Assembly: GCA_052390115.1 (NCBI GenBank)
Contig: JBQTHE010000050.1
Span: 1 to 58,439, forward strand
Source: GCA-003244245 sp052390115
GTDB taxonomy: Bacteria > Actinomycetota > Actinomycetes > Mycobacteriales > Pseudonocardiaceae
Reading direction: 5' to 3'
DNA: 58,439 nt
In this document: positions 35,337 to 44,679 of the stretch, piece by piece
Numbering within the stretch: the first letter of the stretch is position 1
How the letters are laid out: each line of letters opens with the position of its first letter
The notes under the pieces: model-generated
What the model saw: only the letters and a program-made list of their open reading frames with translations
Told to the model about the DNA's origin: nothing
Databases searched by the model: none
Program-made: the position numbers and the translations under genes

Positions 35337-35531
35337 CGCCGCAACACCGTGCTCGGCCGCTACACCCAGTTCGTCAACCTGCTCGACCTCGCGGCGCTCA
35401 CCATGCCGGCTGGACGAACCGCAGACGGACGGCCGGCCACCATCACCTTGATCGGTCCCGCGTGCTCCGAGCCGCTGCTGCTGGCCGTCGCAACCCGGCT
35501 GGCTGTCCAAACCCAGCTCACCGAGCCGTAG
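35337..35531 (+). pseudogene. Carboxyl-terminal remnant of an allophanate hydrolase (AtzF-like)
   Basis: About 60 codons read RYTQFVNLLDLAALTMPAG, DGRPATITLIGPACSEP and LLLAVATRL, matching the end of the amidase-signature domain of allophanate hydrolases, then stop at TAG 35529-35531. The stop overlaps the ribosome binding site of the biuret hydrolase gene, as in an intact operon. The catalytic Ser-Ser-Lys region is missing. Loss of the front of the gene would block conversion of allophanate to ammonia and CO2 unless another copy exists. Confidence 0.7.
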
Positions 35532-35540
35532 GAGGACGAC

Positions 35541-36296
35541 ATGACCCGCACCCTCTCGCGCCTCGCCCGGATCGGACCGGTCACGGCCGACCCCTACCCA
35601 TGGCCTTATGACGGCACCGTGCCGGCCGACCGGGCCGCGCTGATCTGCATCGACTGGCAGGTCGACTTCTGCGGTCCCGGCGGCTACGTCGAGCGGATGG
35701 GCTACGACATCGAGCTGACCCGAGCCGGCCTGCCCGCAGCTGCGCGAATGCTGGCCCACGCCAGGGCCATCGGCATGCTGGTGATCCACACCAGGGAGGG
35801 CCACGCCCCGGACCTGTCCGACCTGCCGGCCAACAAGCGGTGGCGCTCGGCACAGATCGGCGCCGAGATCGGCGGCCCCGGGCCGCGGGGCAGGATCCTG
35901 GTCCGCGGTGAGCCGGGCTGGGAGATCGTGCACGAGGTGGCGCCGCTGCCGGGCGAGGTCGTGATCGACAAGCCGGGCAAGGGTTCGTTCTACGCCACCG
36001 ACCTGCACCAACTGCTCCAGGCCGCCGGCATCACCAGCCTGGTCGTCACCGGTGTCACCACCGAGGTGTGCGTGCACTCCACGGTGCGGGAGGCCAACGA
36101 CCGCGGCTACGAGTGCCTGGTGCTCGCTGACTGCGTCGGCTCCTACTTCCCGGAGTTCCAGCAGGCCGGGCTGGCGATGATCACCGCCCAGGGCGGCATC
36201 TTCGGCTGGGTGGCCCCGTCGGCGGCCTACCTCGACTCGCTGAGTGCCGTCAACCCCACCGCGGCCGGCGCCGCCACCGACGGCGAACGGAGTTGA
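35541..36296 (+). CDS. biuH: Biuret hydrolase (isochorismatase-like cysteine hydrolase)
   Basis: 251 residues on ATG 35541 behind GGAGG. It is very close to the Rhizobium biuret amidohydrolase over its whole length: DPYPWPYDG, DWQVDFCGPGGYVERMGYD, HTREGHAPDLSDLPANKRW, DKPGKGSF, GVTTEVCVHSTVREANDRGY. The triad is Asp38, a lysine in DKPGKGSF and Cys177. The reaction is biuret to allophanate and ammonia. It is flanked by an allophanate-hydrolase remnant and a permease, supporting a former triazine/biuret nitrogen operon. Related amide substrates cannot be excluded. Confidence 0.85.
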   Translation: MTRTLSRLARIGPVTADPYPWPYDGTVPADRAALICIDWQVDFCGPGGYVERMGYDIELTRAGLPAAARMLAHARAIGMLVIHTREGHAPDLSDLPANKRWRSAQIGAEIGGPGPRGRILVRGEPGWEIVHEVAPLPGEVVIDKPGKGSFYATDLHQLLQAAGITSLVVTGVTTEVCVHSTVREANDRGYECLVLADCVGSYFPEFQQAGLAMITAQGGIFGWVAPSAAYLDSLSAVNPTAAGAATDGERS

Positions 36297-36302
36297 TCGT
36301 CG

Positions 36303-37883
36303 ATGACTACCCAGGCCAGGAACGGGACCGTGCGGCTGCCGTAGTGGGTCAGCGGTGACCTCAACGCGGCGTTCGGCCTCGGGTTCAACGTGCTGGTCAA
36401 CGTGCTGGTACTCACCACGCTGTGCGTGGGTGTGGTGCAGATCCCCCGGGCCGCGGTGTTCAGGATCATCCTGCCGGCGCTGGGGATCCAGCTGCTGATA
36501 GGCAATGGGTACTACACCTACCTGGCGCGCTGGCTGGCCCGCCGGGAAAACCGCAGCGACGTGTGTGCGATGCCCTATGGCCCGAGCGTGCCGCACATGT
36601 TCATCGTCACCTTCGTGATCATGCTGCCGATCTTCCTGAGCACGCGGGATCCGATCCGGGCCTGGGTGGCCGGCCTGGCGTGGTCGTTCATCATCGGGCT
36701 GATCGTGTTGATCGGCGCGTTCGTGGGTCCCTACATCCGCCGGTTCACCCCGCGGGCGGCGCTGCTCGGGACACTGGCCGGCATCTCGATCGCCTTCATC
36801 TCGATGCGCCCGGCAGCGCAGATGTGGGAAGCCCTGTGGATCGCCCTGCCGGTGTTCGCGATCATCATGATCGGCTTCTTCACCGGCCGCAGGCTACCCG
36901 GCAACATCCCGATCGGGCTGGCCGCGCTGCTGGTCGGCACCGCGATCGGCTGGATCGGCGGCTACATGTCCGTACCCGACGTGGTCACCGCGGCCCGCGA
37001 CATCGCCATCGGACTGCCGACCCTCAACATCGACCTGCTGCTCGATGGCCTCTCGGCGGTGTCGCCGCTGCTGGCCACCGCGATCCCGCTGGGCATCTAC
37101 AACTTCTGCGAGGGCATGACCAACGTGGAAAGTGCCGCGGTCGCCGGGGACAGCTACAACCTGCGCAGCGTGCTGCTCGCCGACGGCACCGGCGCGGTGG
37201 TCGGCGCCGCGCTGGGCAGCCCGTTCCCACCCGCCGTCTACATCGGACACCCCGGCTGGAAGGAGGCCGGGGGCCGGACCACCTACTCGCTGGCATTGGG
37301 GGTGGTGATTGCGCTGATGTGCTTCCTGGGGCTGTTCGGGCTGCTCGGCGCGCTGATCCCGCTGCCGGCCATCGTGCCGATCCTGCTCTACATCGGGCTG
37401 CTGATCGGCGCGCAGGCCTTCGTCTCGGTACCCAAGGCGCACGCGGTGGCCGTGGTTCTAGCGGTGATCCCCAACGTCGCGGCCTGGGCGGCCGGCCAGA
37501 TCGACAACGTGCTCAACGCGGCCGGCACCAGCGCGACCACAGTCGGTAGCGACGCGCTGGCCCAAGCCGGCGTCGTCTACGACGGCCTCAAAAGCCTCGG
37601 CGGCGGGGCGATCCTGGCCGGCATGGTGCTCGGCGCGATCGCCGCATTCATCATCGACAAGCGCTACTACTGGGCGACCAGGTACTGCGTCGCCGCGGCG
37701 GCGCTGTCGTTCATCGGCCTGATCCACGGCGAGCAGGTGACCTGGGCAGCCAGCCCCGGCGCCGCACTCGGTTACCTCCTCGCGGCAGTGGTCTGCCTGG
37801 CGTTCTCCGTCGGCAGCACACCCGCGCCCGCAGAGATACCCGACGAACACGCACCAGGGGAGCTCAGCTCAGCTGCCCGATAG
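36303..37883 (+). pseudogene. Purine/xanthine-type permease gene with in-frame TAG at codon 14
   Basis: From ATG 36303 the frame reads 13 codons ending VRLP, then TAG (36342-36344), then continues in the same frame WVSGDLNAAFGLGFNVLVN for a further 513 codons with about 12 to 14 membrane helices. NCS2/AzgA-like features include NFCEGMTNVESAAVAGD and GAALGSPFPPAVYIGHPGW. The TAG most simply comes from TAC or TAT (Pro-Tyr-Trp). Restart at GTG 36390 would give 497 residues lacking the first helix start. The neighbouring biuret hydrolase suggests uptake of biuret, cyanurate or a purine-like nitrogen source. Confidence 0.75.
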
Positions 37884-38129
37884 TTATCTCAACTCAAGGA
37901 AGGTGAAGCTGACGCTGTTGCTCTTGGCGCCATCCTCCATCTCGACGGTCACATCGACCGTGCCCGAGCCATCAGGGACGTTCGTCTCGATGCCCCCGGT
38001 GCTGTTGACCTTGAACGGAACCGGCTCGTTGCCGAAGAGGAGCTGCTTCGCGGCGTCCAATCCGTCGCCTTTAATGATCACTGGCTGGCCGGGCGGCGCC
38101 GGGTTGGTAATAATGCTGTCGATCTTCAT
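37884..38129 (-). CDS. Stand-alone IPT/TIG-fold protein
   Basis: 81 residues from ATG 38129 with AAAGGAGC upstream. The sequence MKIDSIITNPAPPGQPVIIK, GDGLDAAKQLLFGN, VNSTGGIETNVPDGSGTVDV and SNSVSFTFLE follows the strand pattern of a single IPT/TIG immunoglobulin-like domain. No signal peptide. IPT domains normally occur inside larger surface or DNA-binding proteins; a free single domain is unusual. Function unknown. Confidence 0.7.
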   Translation of the reverse strand: MKIDSIITNPAPPGQPVIIKGDGLDAAKQLLFGNEPVPFKVNSTGGIETNVPDGSGTVDVTVEMEDGAKSNSVSFTFLELR

Positions 38130-38240
38130 CGCCGCTCCTTTCGAGGGTGAATGATCTGATCGAGCCATCACCATGTTCCCCGAACCGCACTCCGGTAATC
38201 ACCAGCGGACTCTAGACCACCCGATCGGTCGGTAGGCACC

Positions 38241-38304
38241 GTCGTGAACTCGACGTCACCGACATTTCCCGTGAGCGGGGCGTCGGTAGTGTCGAGTTCA
38301 CGAC
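38241..38304. repeat. Palindromic repeat with 14-base arms
   Basis: Perfect arms GTCGTGAACTCGAC (38241-38254) and GTCGAGTTCACGAC (38291-38304), with further inner complementarity (ACCGAC 38258-38263 with GTCGGT 38283-38288, and CCCG/CGGG at the tip). It lies between the IPT and PAC2 genes and shares the core GTGTCGARTTC with the palindrome at 57768-57829. Confidence 0.85.
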
Positions 38305-38357
38305 AGCGATCACTGGCACTGGCAGCGACGATGTGATCTGGGGATGTGCCGGTGGCA

Positions 38358-39233
38358 CTAGGTCCCCTCCTGTTCGCCGCGGAGGAAGCGCTCTAGCTCG
38401 GCGGCGAGCTCGTCGCCTGACGGAAGGCTCGAAAAGTCAGGTGGGGGGGCCGCTTCGCCGTCAAACGCGACCTCCAGACCACGCACCAGCTCGCGGTGCT
38501 CCTCGCTGGTGGCAAGGACATCGTCGATCTGGGTCAGCACGCTCGCAGCCGCGGCATGCAACTCCGCAGCGTCGAGCTCGAGCCCGGCTACGGTGGCCAG
38601 GGCCTCGACGAGTGCGGCACTGGCCGCCGGGTAGGGCAATGCAGCCAAGTAGTGGGGTACCCGCGCCCAGATCCCGATGGCAGGGATGTCCACGGCGGCG
38701 AAGCCCTCCTGCAGGGCGGTCTGGATCCCAGCCTGCACCTCGGTGCTGCCGGCCACCACACCCACCTGCGCCGCCAGCTCGGCCACCGTGGCAATCGCCG
38801 TCAGCCGGACCGGGCGGGTGTGCGGGACAGCAGCGGCGTAGGCACCGAGGCTGACCACGAGCCGCACACCCAGCTCCTTGGCCAGGCCGACAACGGCCTG
38901 CACGAAGGCATGCCACGCCATGTCAGGCTCGGGCCCCACCAAGACCAGGACGCTCTTACCTGCGCCGTCCTGACCGGCCCGTAGCTGGATCTCGGGCCAG
39001 TTCAATCCTGCGAGGACCCCTTCGGAGATCCGCGCGGTGGGACGGCGAGCCCGGAAATCGATGAACTCGTCCGCGGTGAAGGTGGCCAGCACTTCGGTCG
39101 GAATCGTTCCGAGAGTCAAAGCGATGGCGCCCTGTGCCCCGAACCCGGCGTCGAGCCAGCTCTCCGTGGCCAGCAGCAGCACCGGCGACTCCACCGCGCG
39201 GTGAGCGTGCAGCTCATAGCGGCCCGACATCAT
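38358..39233 (-). CDS. PAC2 family protein (proteasome assembly chaperone-like)
   Basis: 291 residues. It shows the PAC2 pattern VLLLATESWLDAGFGAQGAI, DEFIDFRARRPTARI, LVLVGPEPDMAWHAFVQAVV, VRLVVSLGAYAAAVPHTRPV and IGIWARVPHYLAALPYPAAS. Actinobacteria carry a family of such proteins; structures are known but the role, possibly proteasome or other complex assembly, is not settled. Two adjacent ATG codons (39233 and 39230) are possible starts; no strong ribosome binding site. The last residues are acidic. Confidence 0.85.
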   Translation of the reverse strand: MMSGRYELHAHRAVESPVLLLATESWLDAGFGAQGAIALTLGTIPTEVLATFTADEFIDFRARRPTARISEGVLAGLNWPEIQLRAGQDGAGKSVLVLVGPEPDMAWHAFVQAVVGLAKELGVRLVVSLGAYAAAVPHTRPVRLTAIATVAELAAQVGVVAGSTEVQAGIQTALQEGFAAVDIPAIGIWARVPHYLAALPYPAASAALVEALATVAGLELDAAELHAAAASVLTQIDDVLATSEEHRELVRGLEVAFDGEAAPPPDFSSLPSGDELAAELERFLRGEQEGT

Positions 39234-39407
39234 CGGCCGCCGACGATCAGTGTCGGCACAGCATGCGTGAATCCCATGACGTCCATTGTCCCCTGTCCGG
39301 GCGACGGCCCGGCGTGCGCTCCGGAGTGGTCCACGAGCTGATCTGGGGCGGGATCGCGCACCGCCGACCGGGACGCCATCGATCTGCTCACATTGTGAGC
39401 TCCCGGC

Positions 39408-40583
39408 TCAGGCCAATCGGGTGGGCGTGAGCGCGGCCAGGTCAAGCGGGATGTCCGGCGGCGGCGAGCCGCCGATGACGGCCGCCGCACCCAGCGCAGC
39501 CAACGCCGGGGCTGACTCGATGCCGAAACCACCCTGGCCGGCGAAGAAGTGGAAGCCGGGGTGCTGCGGCCAGGCGCCGACCACCGGACCACGATCGGCG
39601 ACGAACGAGCGCAACCCCGCCCAGCTAGACTGCACCGAGCGCAGCCCGAGCCCGGTGACTGCTTCGACCCGCTCCAGCGCGACCGCCACGTCGAGCGGAT
39701 CGGGCCGGACGTCCCCCGGCGCGACCGGCGTCTCGTCGCCCGGCGACAGCAGCAGATGCTGGCCCTCCACCTTGAAGTAGCAACGTTCCCGCACTTCAAC
39801 CACCATCGGCAGCGCACCTCCGCCCGGAGCGCGCAGCCGGGCCCGGTCCGGCACTCGCGCGACGACGATCGTGCGGCGCAGCGGGCACAGACCCAGCCGA
39901 CGCACCCCAGCCAGGCCAGCGACGACGTCCGCCCAGGCACCGGCCGCGTCCACGACATCGGCGGCGTAGAGCACATCCTGCGCGCCGCAGCGGATCCGCC
40001 AACCGCCCGATACCGGAGCCAGCCCGGTGACCGGCGCAGCCACCCGCACCCAACCGCCGCGCAGCCGCAGCCCGCGGACGTAGGCCTGGTGCAGAGCCAT
40101 CGCGTCGACGTCACACGCGGCCTCGGTGACCGCCGCGACGCGCAACAGATCCCGGCGCAGCGCAGGGCAGCGGGCAACTGCCTCCTCCGGCGACAGCGCA
40201 ACCGGGGCGTCCGGCTCGCCGGTCCGTTCTGCCAGCTCGGCGCGCAGCGCCTGTTCACCGTCGTCGTCGAAAGCTGCCCAGAGCACCGGGCGTGGTCGCA
40301 GTAACGCGGGCCCGCCGAGCTCCTCGGCCAGGCTGGCGAACCGGGGGCCGCTCGCGTTGATCAGACTCCGCACCAGCGGGCCACCGTGGCCCGGCACGTA
40401 CATGGCGGCCGAGCGCCCGGTGGAGTGGGTGGCCAGGCTGGTCTCAGTCTCCAGCAAGATGACCCGGCGGTGCGCGGCGAGCTCGTAGGCAACCGAGACG
40501 CCAGCGATCCCGCCGCCAATCACCACGACGTCCTGTCTCGAGCTCACCCGACCGACGCTAGGCGCTTGCAGGACGGCGGTCAC
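39408..40583 (-). CDS. FAD-dependent oxidoreductase, D-amino-acid/glycine oxidase (DAO) family
   Basis: 391 residues. Amino-terminal dinucleotide motif VVVIGGGIAGVSVAYELA followed by LLETETSLATHSTGRSAAMY, as in DAO-type enzymes, and a carboxyl-terminal FAD contact FFAGQGGFGIESAPALAALGA. It likely oxidises an amine or amino acid. GTG 40583 is the longest start; GTG 40547 is possible. It stands alone between a PAC2 gene and a divergent methyltransferase gene, so the substrate is unknown. Confidence 0.8.
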   Translation of the reverse strand: MTAVLQAPSVGRVSSRQDVVVIGGGIAGVSVAYELAAHRRVILLETETSLATHSTGRSAAMYVPGHGGPLVRSLINASGPRFASLAEELGGPALLRPRPVLWAAFDDDGEQALRAELAERTGEPDAPVALSPEEAVARCPALRRDLLRVAAVTEAACDVDAMALHQAYVRGLRLRGGWVRVAAPVTGLAPVSGGWRIRCGAQDVLYAADVVDAAGAWADVVAGLAGVRRLGLCPLRRTIVVARVPDRARLRAPGGGALPMVVEVRERCYFKVEGQHLLLSPGDETPVAPGDVRPDPLDVAVALERVEAVTGLGLRSVQSSWAGLRSFVADRGPVVGAWPQHPGFHFFAGQGGFGIESAPALAALGAAAVIGGSPPPDIPLDLAALTPTRLA

Positions 40584-40805
40584 GATCCACCGGCACGCGA
40601 CCCCCGTGGTGGGGTTGCGCCGTCGTTCGGTGCGGAAGATCCGGGCCTGCTGGATCCGCGGGAGATCGCGTTAGGCGGTTATGCAGTTGGCGACGTCGTT
40701 GAGACCGCACCTTGATGGCCAAACTTACTTGATACAGTGAGGAACCGGCTGCAGGATCACCGTGAGCGCTGACGCGCGGCACCTCGCACTCATAGGAGCT
40801 TCCCC

Positions 40806-41624
40806 ATGGCAGGAAATGCGCCCACCCCCCATGGGTCGCAATCGAAAATTGACACCACGAGGGCGCACACAGCTCGGATCTGGAATTACTGGCTGGGCGG
40901 CAAGGACAACTACCCCATTGATCGTGAGGTCGGTGATCAGATCCGACGATTCCACCCCGATATCGGCGACTACGCCCGCGCTGACCGGCTCTTCTTGGGG
41001 CGCGCCGTGCGATACCTGGCCGGTGAGGCCGGGATCCGTCAGTTTCTGGACATCGGTACCGGTCTGCCCACCGTCGACAACACCCACGAGGTCGCCCAGC
41101 GGGTCGCGCCGGAGTCTCGGATCGTCTATGTCGACAACGACCCGTTGGTGCTCGTGCACGCCCGTGCTCTGCTGACCAGCACGCCCGAGGGTGCCACCGA
41201 CTACATCGACGCCGATATGAACGACCCTGACAGGATCCTGGCCGAAGCGGCTCGGACGTTGGACTTCACCCAGCCTGTCGCCGTCACCATGCTGGGAGTA
41301 GTGATCTTCCTCAGCGACGATGGAGAGGCTTATGGCATCGTGCGCCGCTTCCTGGACGCGCTCCCCTCCGGCAGCTACCTGGTGCTGTCCCACACCATCA
41401 CCAGCCCGGCGATGCCCGACGTGGACGCCGCCGTCGCATTCTGGAACGAGCACGGCACGCCGAAGCTGACCCAACGCACCCCCGAACAGGTCCTCCGGTT
41501 TTTTGACGGGCTAGAACTGCTGGAACCCGGCGTGGTGTCGTGCTCACGATGGCGCTGGGAGGTCACACCCTGGGGCGAGCCCGACGAGGTAGCGATGTTC
41601 GGCGGGATCGGGCGCAAGCCGTAA
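40806..41624 (+). CDS. SAM-dependent methyltransferase of the actinobacterial DUF574 type
   Basis: 272 residues from ATG 40806, preceded by AGGAGC. Family hallmarks: TARIWNYWLGGKDNYPIDRE near the start, FLDIGTGLPTVDNTHEVAQ (SAM motif I), VYVDNDPLVLVHARALL, YIDADMNDPDRIL and LDFTQPVAVTMLGVV. These proteins are abundant in streptomycetes and Pseudonocardiales, often near helix-turn-helix/DUF397 genes; their substrates are unknown. It converges on the LAL regulator gene with an 8-base gap. Confidence 0.88.
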   Translation: MAGNAPTPHGSQSKIDTTRAHTARIWNYWLGGKDNYPIDREVGDQIRRFHPDIGDYARADRLFLGRAVRYLAGEAGIRQFLDIGTGLPTVDNTHEVAQRVAPESRIVYVDNDPLVLVHARALLTSTPEGATDYIDADMNDPDRILAEAARTLDFTQPVAVTMLGVVIFLSDDGEAYGIVRRFLDALPSGSYLVLSHTITSPAMPDVDAAVAFWNEHGTPKLTQRTPEQVLRFFDGLELLEPGVVSCSRWRWEVTPWGEPDEVAMFGGIGRKP

Positions 41625-41632
41625 TGCCCCCG

Positions 41633-44569
41633 CTAGCGACGGTGGCTCGGGGCGTCGTGACGGACCAGCCGCCGGGCCAGTTCGGTGCGCGACCGCACGC
41701 CGAGTTTGCGGTAGATCCGGGTGAGGTGGGCTTCCACCGTCTTGCGTGAGACGAACAGCGACGAGGCGACCTCGACGTTGTTCAGCCCCTCCGCCACGGA
41801 CTGCGCGACCTGGAACTCCTGTGGGGTGAGCGCATCGAAACTGGCCCGACCGGCGTTTAGGTCGGTTCGGGCCCGGACGCCCGTCGCGGCCAGCTCGACC
41901 TCGGCGCGGGCGGCCCACGGCCGCGCCCCGATGGACTCGAACATCGCGAGCGCCTCCAGCAGCGGCGGACGCGCCGCCACTGGTCGGCGCAACCGGCGCA
42001 GCGTCTCGCCCTCGCACAACAGGGTTCGTGCGCGCTCGAACGGCATCTCGACCCGCAGGTGCAGCGTCGCGGCCCGGGTGAAGCACTCGCGTGCCGAATC
42101 GAGATCATCGGCGAGCAGGCCATGGCAACGAGCTGCGGCAGCCGCCGGGTACGCCAGCCCGGTCGCCGCTGCCCGCGCGTCCAGCCACGCCAGCGCGGTG
42201 TGCGCACGCTGCGAGTCGCCGGCCCTGATGTGGGCCTCGACAAGATCTCCGCCGTACGGGACGACATTGGTACCGTCGAGCCCGCGCTCGCGAGCCGTTC
42301 GCCACGCCTGGTCGAGATGATGGGCCGCCGAGGAATGATCAGCTGCGGCCAGCGCGCTCAACCCGAGCACGCTCGGCCCGCCGACCGACAGGAAATCCAT
42401 CCCATACGACCCCATCTCCCGACGTGCCCGGTGGATGTGCTCCTCGGCCAGCGCCCCATCGCCCCGAGTCGCGTGCACCCGCCCGAGAATGAACAGGGCG
42501 TGAGCAACCGACGTCACCTGGTTCAGCGCCTCCGCGCGTTGCAGCGCCTCCATGCCGTCGGCGTAGGCCGAACTCCAGTCCCCGGTCCACCATCCCATTT
42601 CGCACTGAGCAGCGAGCGCCAGCGGCACGACCGCCCCGGCCCCAGCCTGCAGCGCGGCGTTCAGCACGGATCCGAGCACCACGCGCGCGCCGCGGAAATC
42701 CTCCGTCCACATTCGACCCAGCGCCAGCATGATCAGATACTGAAGGTCCCAGGGCCCTGAACCGGCGGTCGACTCGGTGGCCGAGTTGGCGGCGTCAAGG
42801 CGTTGCCGGGCGTCGGCGGACCGGCCGGCCAGGGCGAGCGCGACGGCGCTCATGACGGCGCTTTCCAGCGGCCGCTGCTCGCCGGGCGGCTGTGCGGTCT
42901 CGCTGCGCGAGGTGATCGCGAGCATGTCGTTAAAACGTCCTGCGACAGCGCACGGCAGGGCGGCCTCAGCGTAGAGCCGGGCCGCCTGCGCCGCATCGAG
43001 CGTCCGCACCGCGTCGCCCGCACGGACGAGGTCGTCGACCGCGCGCAGCGGGTGACCAAGCCAGGTGTGCGCACGTCCCCGGACGAGCACTGCTTCGGCG
43101 GCGAAGCACGGGTCGGTCCGCAGCGCGAGAGCCTCGTTACACCAGCCCCGTGCGACGTCCGACGCGCCGGCGAGGTGGGCATCCGTTGCCGCCGCGAGCA
43201 GCCTCTGCGCCCGGATCGACGGATCGACGGTCAGCTCGGCCGCACGTGCCCACGCCTGCGACGACACCAGCAAGCCACTGTGTTTCCGAGCGGCCGTGGC
43301 CGCAGCGGCCAGACCGTCGGCGACGACGTCGTCCGGGCCGCTCAGGGCAGCCGCCAGGTACCAGGGCTTCAGGTGATCCACATGCTCAGCGAGGGTGCGC
43401 AGCACCGCCCGGCGGGTGGCGAAGGGCGTGCGCTCGAACAGGATCGGCCGCACCAGCGGGGAGCGTAGGCGAACCCCGCCGGGAATCGACTCCAGCAGGC
43501 CGCACCGCTGCGCCAGGTCCAAATCGGCGAGCGGCAGGCCCAGGGCGGCGAGGACGGGTTCGAGATCCGAGGGCCTCGACAACCCGCTTGCGGCAACGAC
43601 GAACAGCGCGGTCCGCGTGCGCTCGGGGATGGCGTCGAGTGCCGCCGACCACACCCGGTGCAGCGAGGGGCTGAGCCGGGGACCCGTGAACCCGAGGCCG
43701 GAACCCTGCAGCTCGGCGGCGGGCGTGCAGCGCACGGTCTCGATAACGGCCAGCGGGTTTCCGCCGGTCTGGGCGACGATCTCCGCCAGGACGGCGCCGG
43801 ACACGTCGACGCCGAGGCTCGCGACCAGGTCGCGGATCTCCGCCGCGGACATCAGGCCCAGCCGGACGGTGAACAGATCGGTGACCGGCACTTCCGATCC
43901 GGGCTGGTCGCTGATCGCCAGCAGCATGCCGACCCGCTCGCCGACGAGGCGCCGGGCCACGAACAGCAGGATCTGCCGGGACTCGGGATCCACCCATTGC
44001 AGGTCGTCCACCACGATGAGGAGCCGCTGTTCGGCGCCGGCCACTGCCAGCACGGTCAACGCCCCGGCGCAGGCGGAGAGCGGGCCGGTCGATGCGCCGG
44101 ACCGCAGCGCGAGGCTCGCCTCCAGCGCCTCCCGCTGGACGTCCGGAACCAGGTCGAAATACCCCCGCAGCGGGCCGAGCAGATCCGCGACCGCCGCGAA
44201 CGGCAGGGCGGCCTCGGATTCCACCCCGCGGATCCACAGCACGCGCCCGGGTGCCGTCGCGGCGAACTGCTCGAGCAGCGCGGTCTTGCCGGCACCGGCC
44301 TCGCCGGCAATCAGGGCGGCGGTGCTCCAGCCAAACTGTTGCCCGGCCAGCGACTGCCGGACGAGCCGGCACTGGTGCTCCCGGCCGACGAACACGCGCC
44401 CCGGCCGGTCGGCCAGTCGCTCGAACAGGCCGGGAACCACCGCCCGCCCGCCCGCTGGCCTGCTGGGCACCACCCGCAATCCGTGCGCGGTAGGGCTCTC
44501 GACAGTGATCGACGGCGCGGACGCGACACCGGATGCCATGCGGATCGCCTGCTCTTCCTGATGGGCCAC
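41633..44569 (-). CDS. Large ATP-binding LuxR (LAL) transcription regulator
   Basis: 978 residues: AAA/STAND ATPase (Walker A GEAGAGKT 89-96, Walker B LLIVVDDLQWVD), a long helical TPR-like array, and a carboxyl-terminal LuxR HTH (LTPQEFQVAQSVAEGLNNVE, VSRKTVEAHLTRIYRKLGV). LAL proteins activate pathway operons on sensing a ligand. It lies 110 bases downstream of four transcription units that share a LuxR-type palindrome (GGGANNTCCC), on the same strand, making it the natural candidate regulator of that system. Confidence 0.88.
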   Translation of the reverse strand: MAHQEEQAIRMASGVASAPSITVESPTAHGLRVVPSRPAGGRAVVPGLFERLADRPGRVFVGREHQCRLVRQSLAGQQFGWSTAALIAGEAGAGKTALLEQFAATAPGRVLWIRGVESEAALPFAAVADLLGPLRGYFDLVPDVQREALEASLALRSGASTGPLSACAGALTVLAVAGAEQRLLIVVDDLQWVDPESRQILLFVARRLVGERVGMLLAISDQPGSEVPVTDLFTVRLGLMSAAEIRDLVASLGVDVSGAVLAEIVAQTGGNPLAVIETVRCTPAAELQGSGLGFTGPRLSPSLHRVWSAALDAIPERTRTALFVVAASGLSRPSDLEPVLAALGLPLADLDLAQRCGLLESIPGGVRLRSPLVRPILFERTPFATRRAVLRTLAEHVDHLKPWYLAAALSGPDDVVADGLAAAATAARKHSGLLVSSQAWARAAELTVDPSIRAQRLLAAATDAHLAGASDVARGWCNEALALRTDPCFAAEAVLVRGRAHTWLGHPLRAVDDLVRAGDAVRTLDAAQAARLYAEAALPCAVAGRFNDMLAITSRSETAQPPGEQRPLESAVMSAVALALAGRSADARQRLDAANSATESTAGSGPWDLQYLIMLALGRMWTEDFRGARVVLGSVLNAALQAGAGAVVPLALAAQCEMGWWTGDWSSAYADGMEALQRAEALNQVTSVAHALFILGRVHATRGDGALAEEHIHRARREMGSYGMDFLSVGGPSVLGLSALAAADHSSAAHHLDQAWRTARERGLDGTNVVPYGGDLVEAHIRAGDSQRAHTALAWLDARAAATGLAYPAAAAARCHGLLADDLDSARECFTRAATLHLRVEMPFERARTLLCEGETLRRLRRPVAARPPLLEALAMFESIGARPWAARAEVELAATGVRARTDLNAGRASFDALTPQEFQVAQSVAEGLNNVEVASSLFVSRKTVEAHLTRIYRKLGVRSRTELARRLVRHDAPSHRR

Positions 44570-44679
44570 ATCGGGAAGAGCCCGTGGCGAGCCCGGCAGA
44601 TACCTCGCCCACCCAGCTGCACCAATGGACGAGCGCCCGGCCAGGCGGTCAGGGCACAGCTTTCAGGGCACGAGAGCTG

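Noticed and set aside
35226..35345. Programmed frameshift in the LuxR fragment
   Set aside because: No slippery heptamer, and the rest of the regulator is missing, so decay is simpler.
36342..36344. TAG in the permease as a pyrrolysine codon
   Set aside because: No sign of Pyl genes and the context Pro-x-Trp suggests a simple Tyr-to-stop change.
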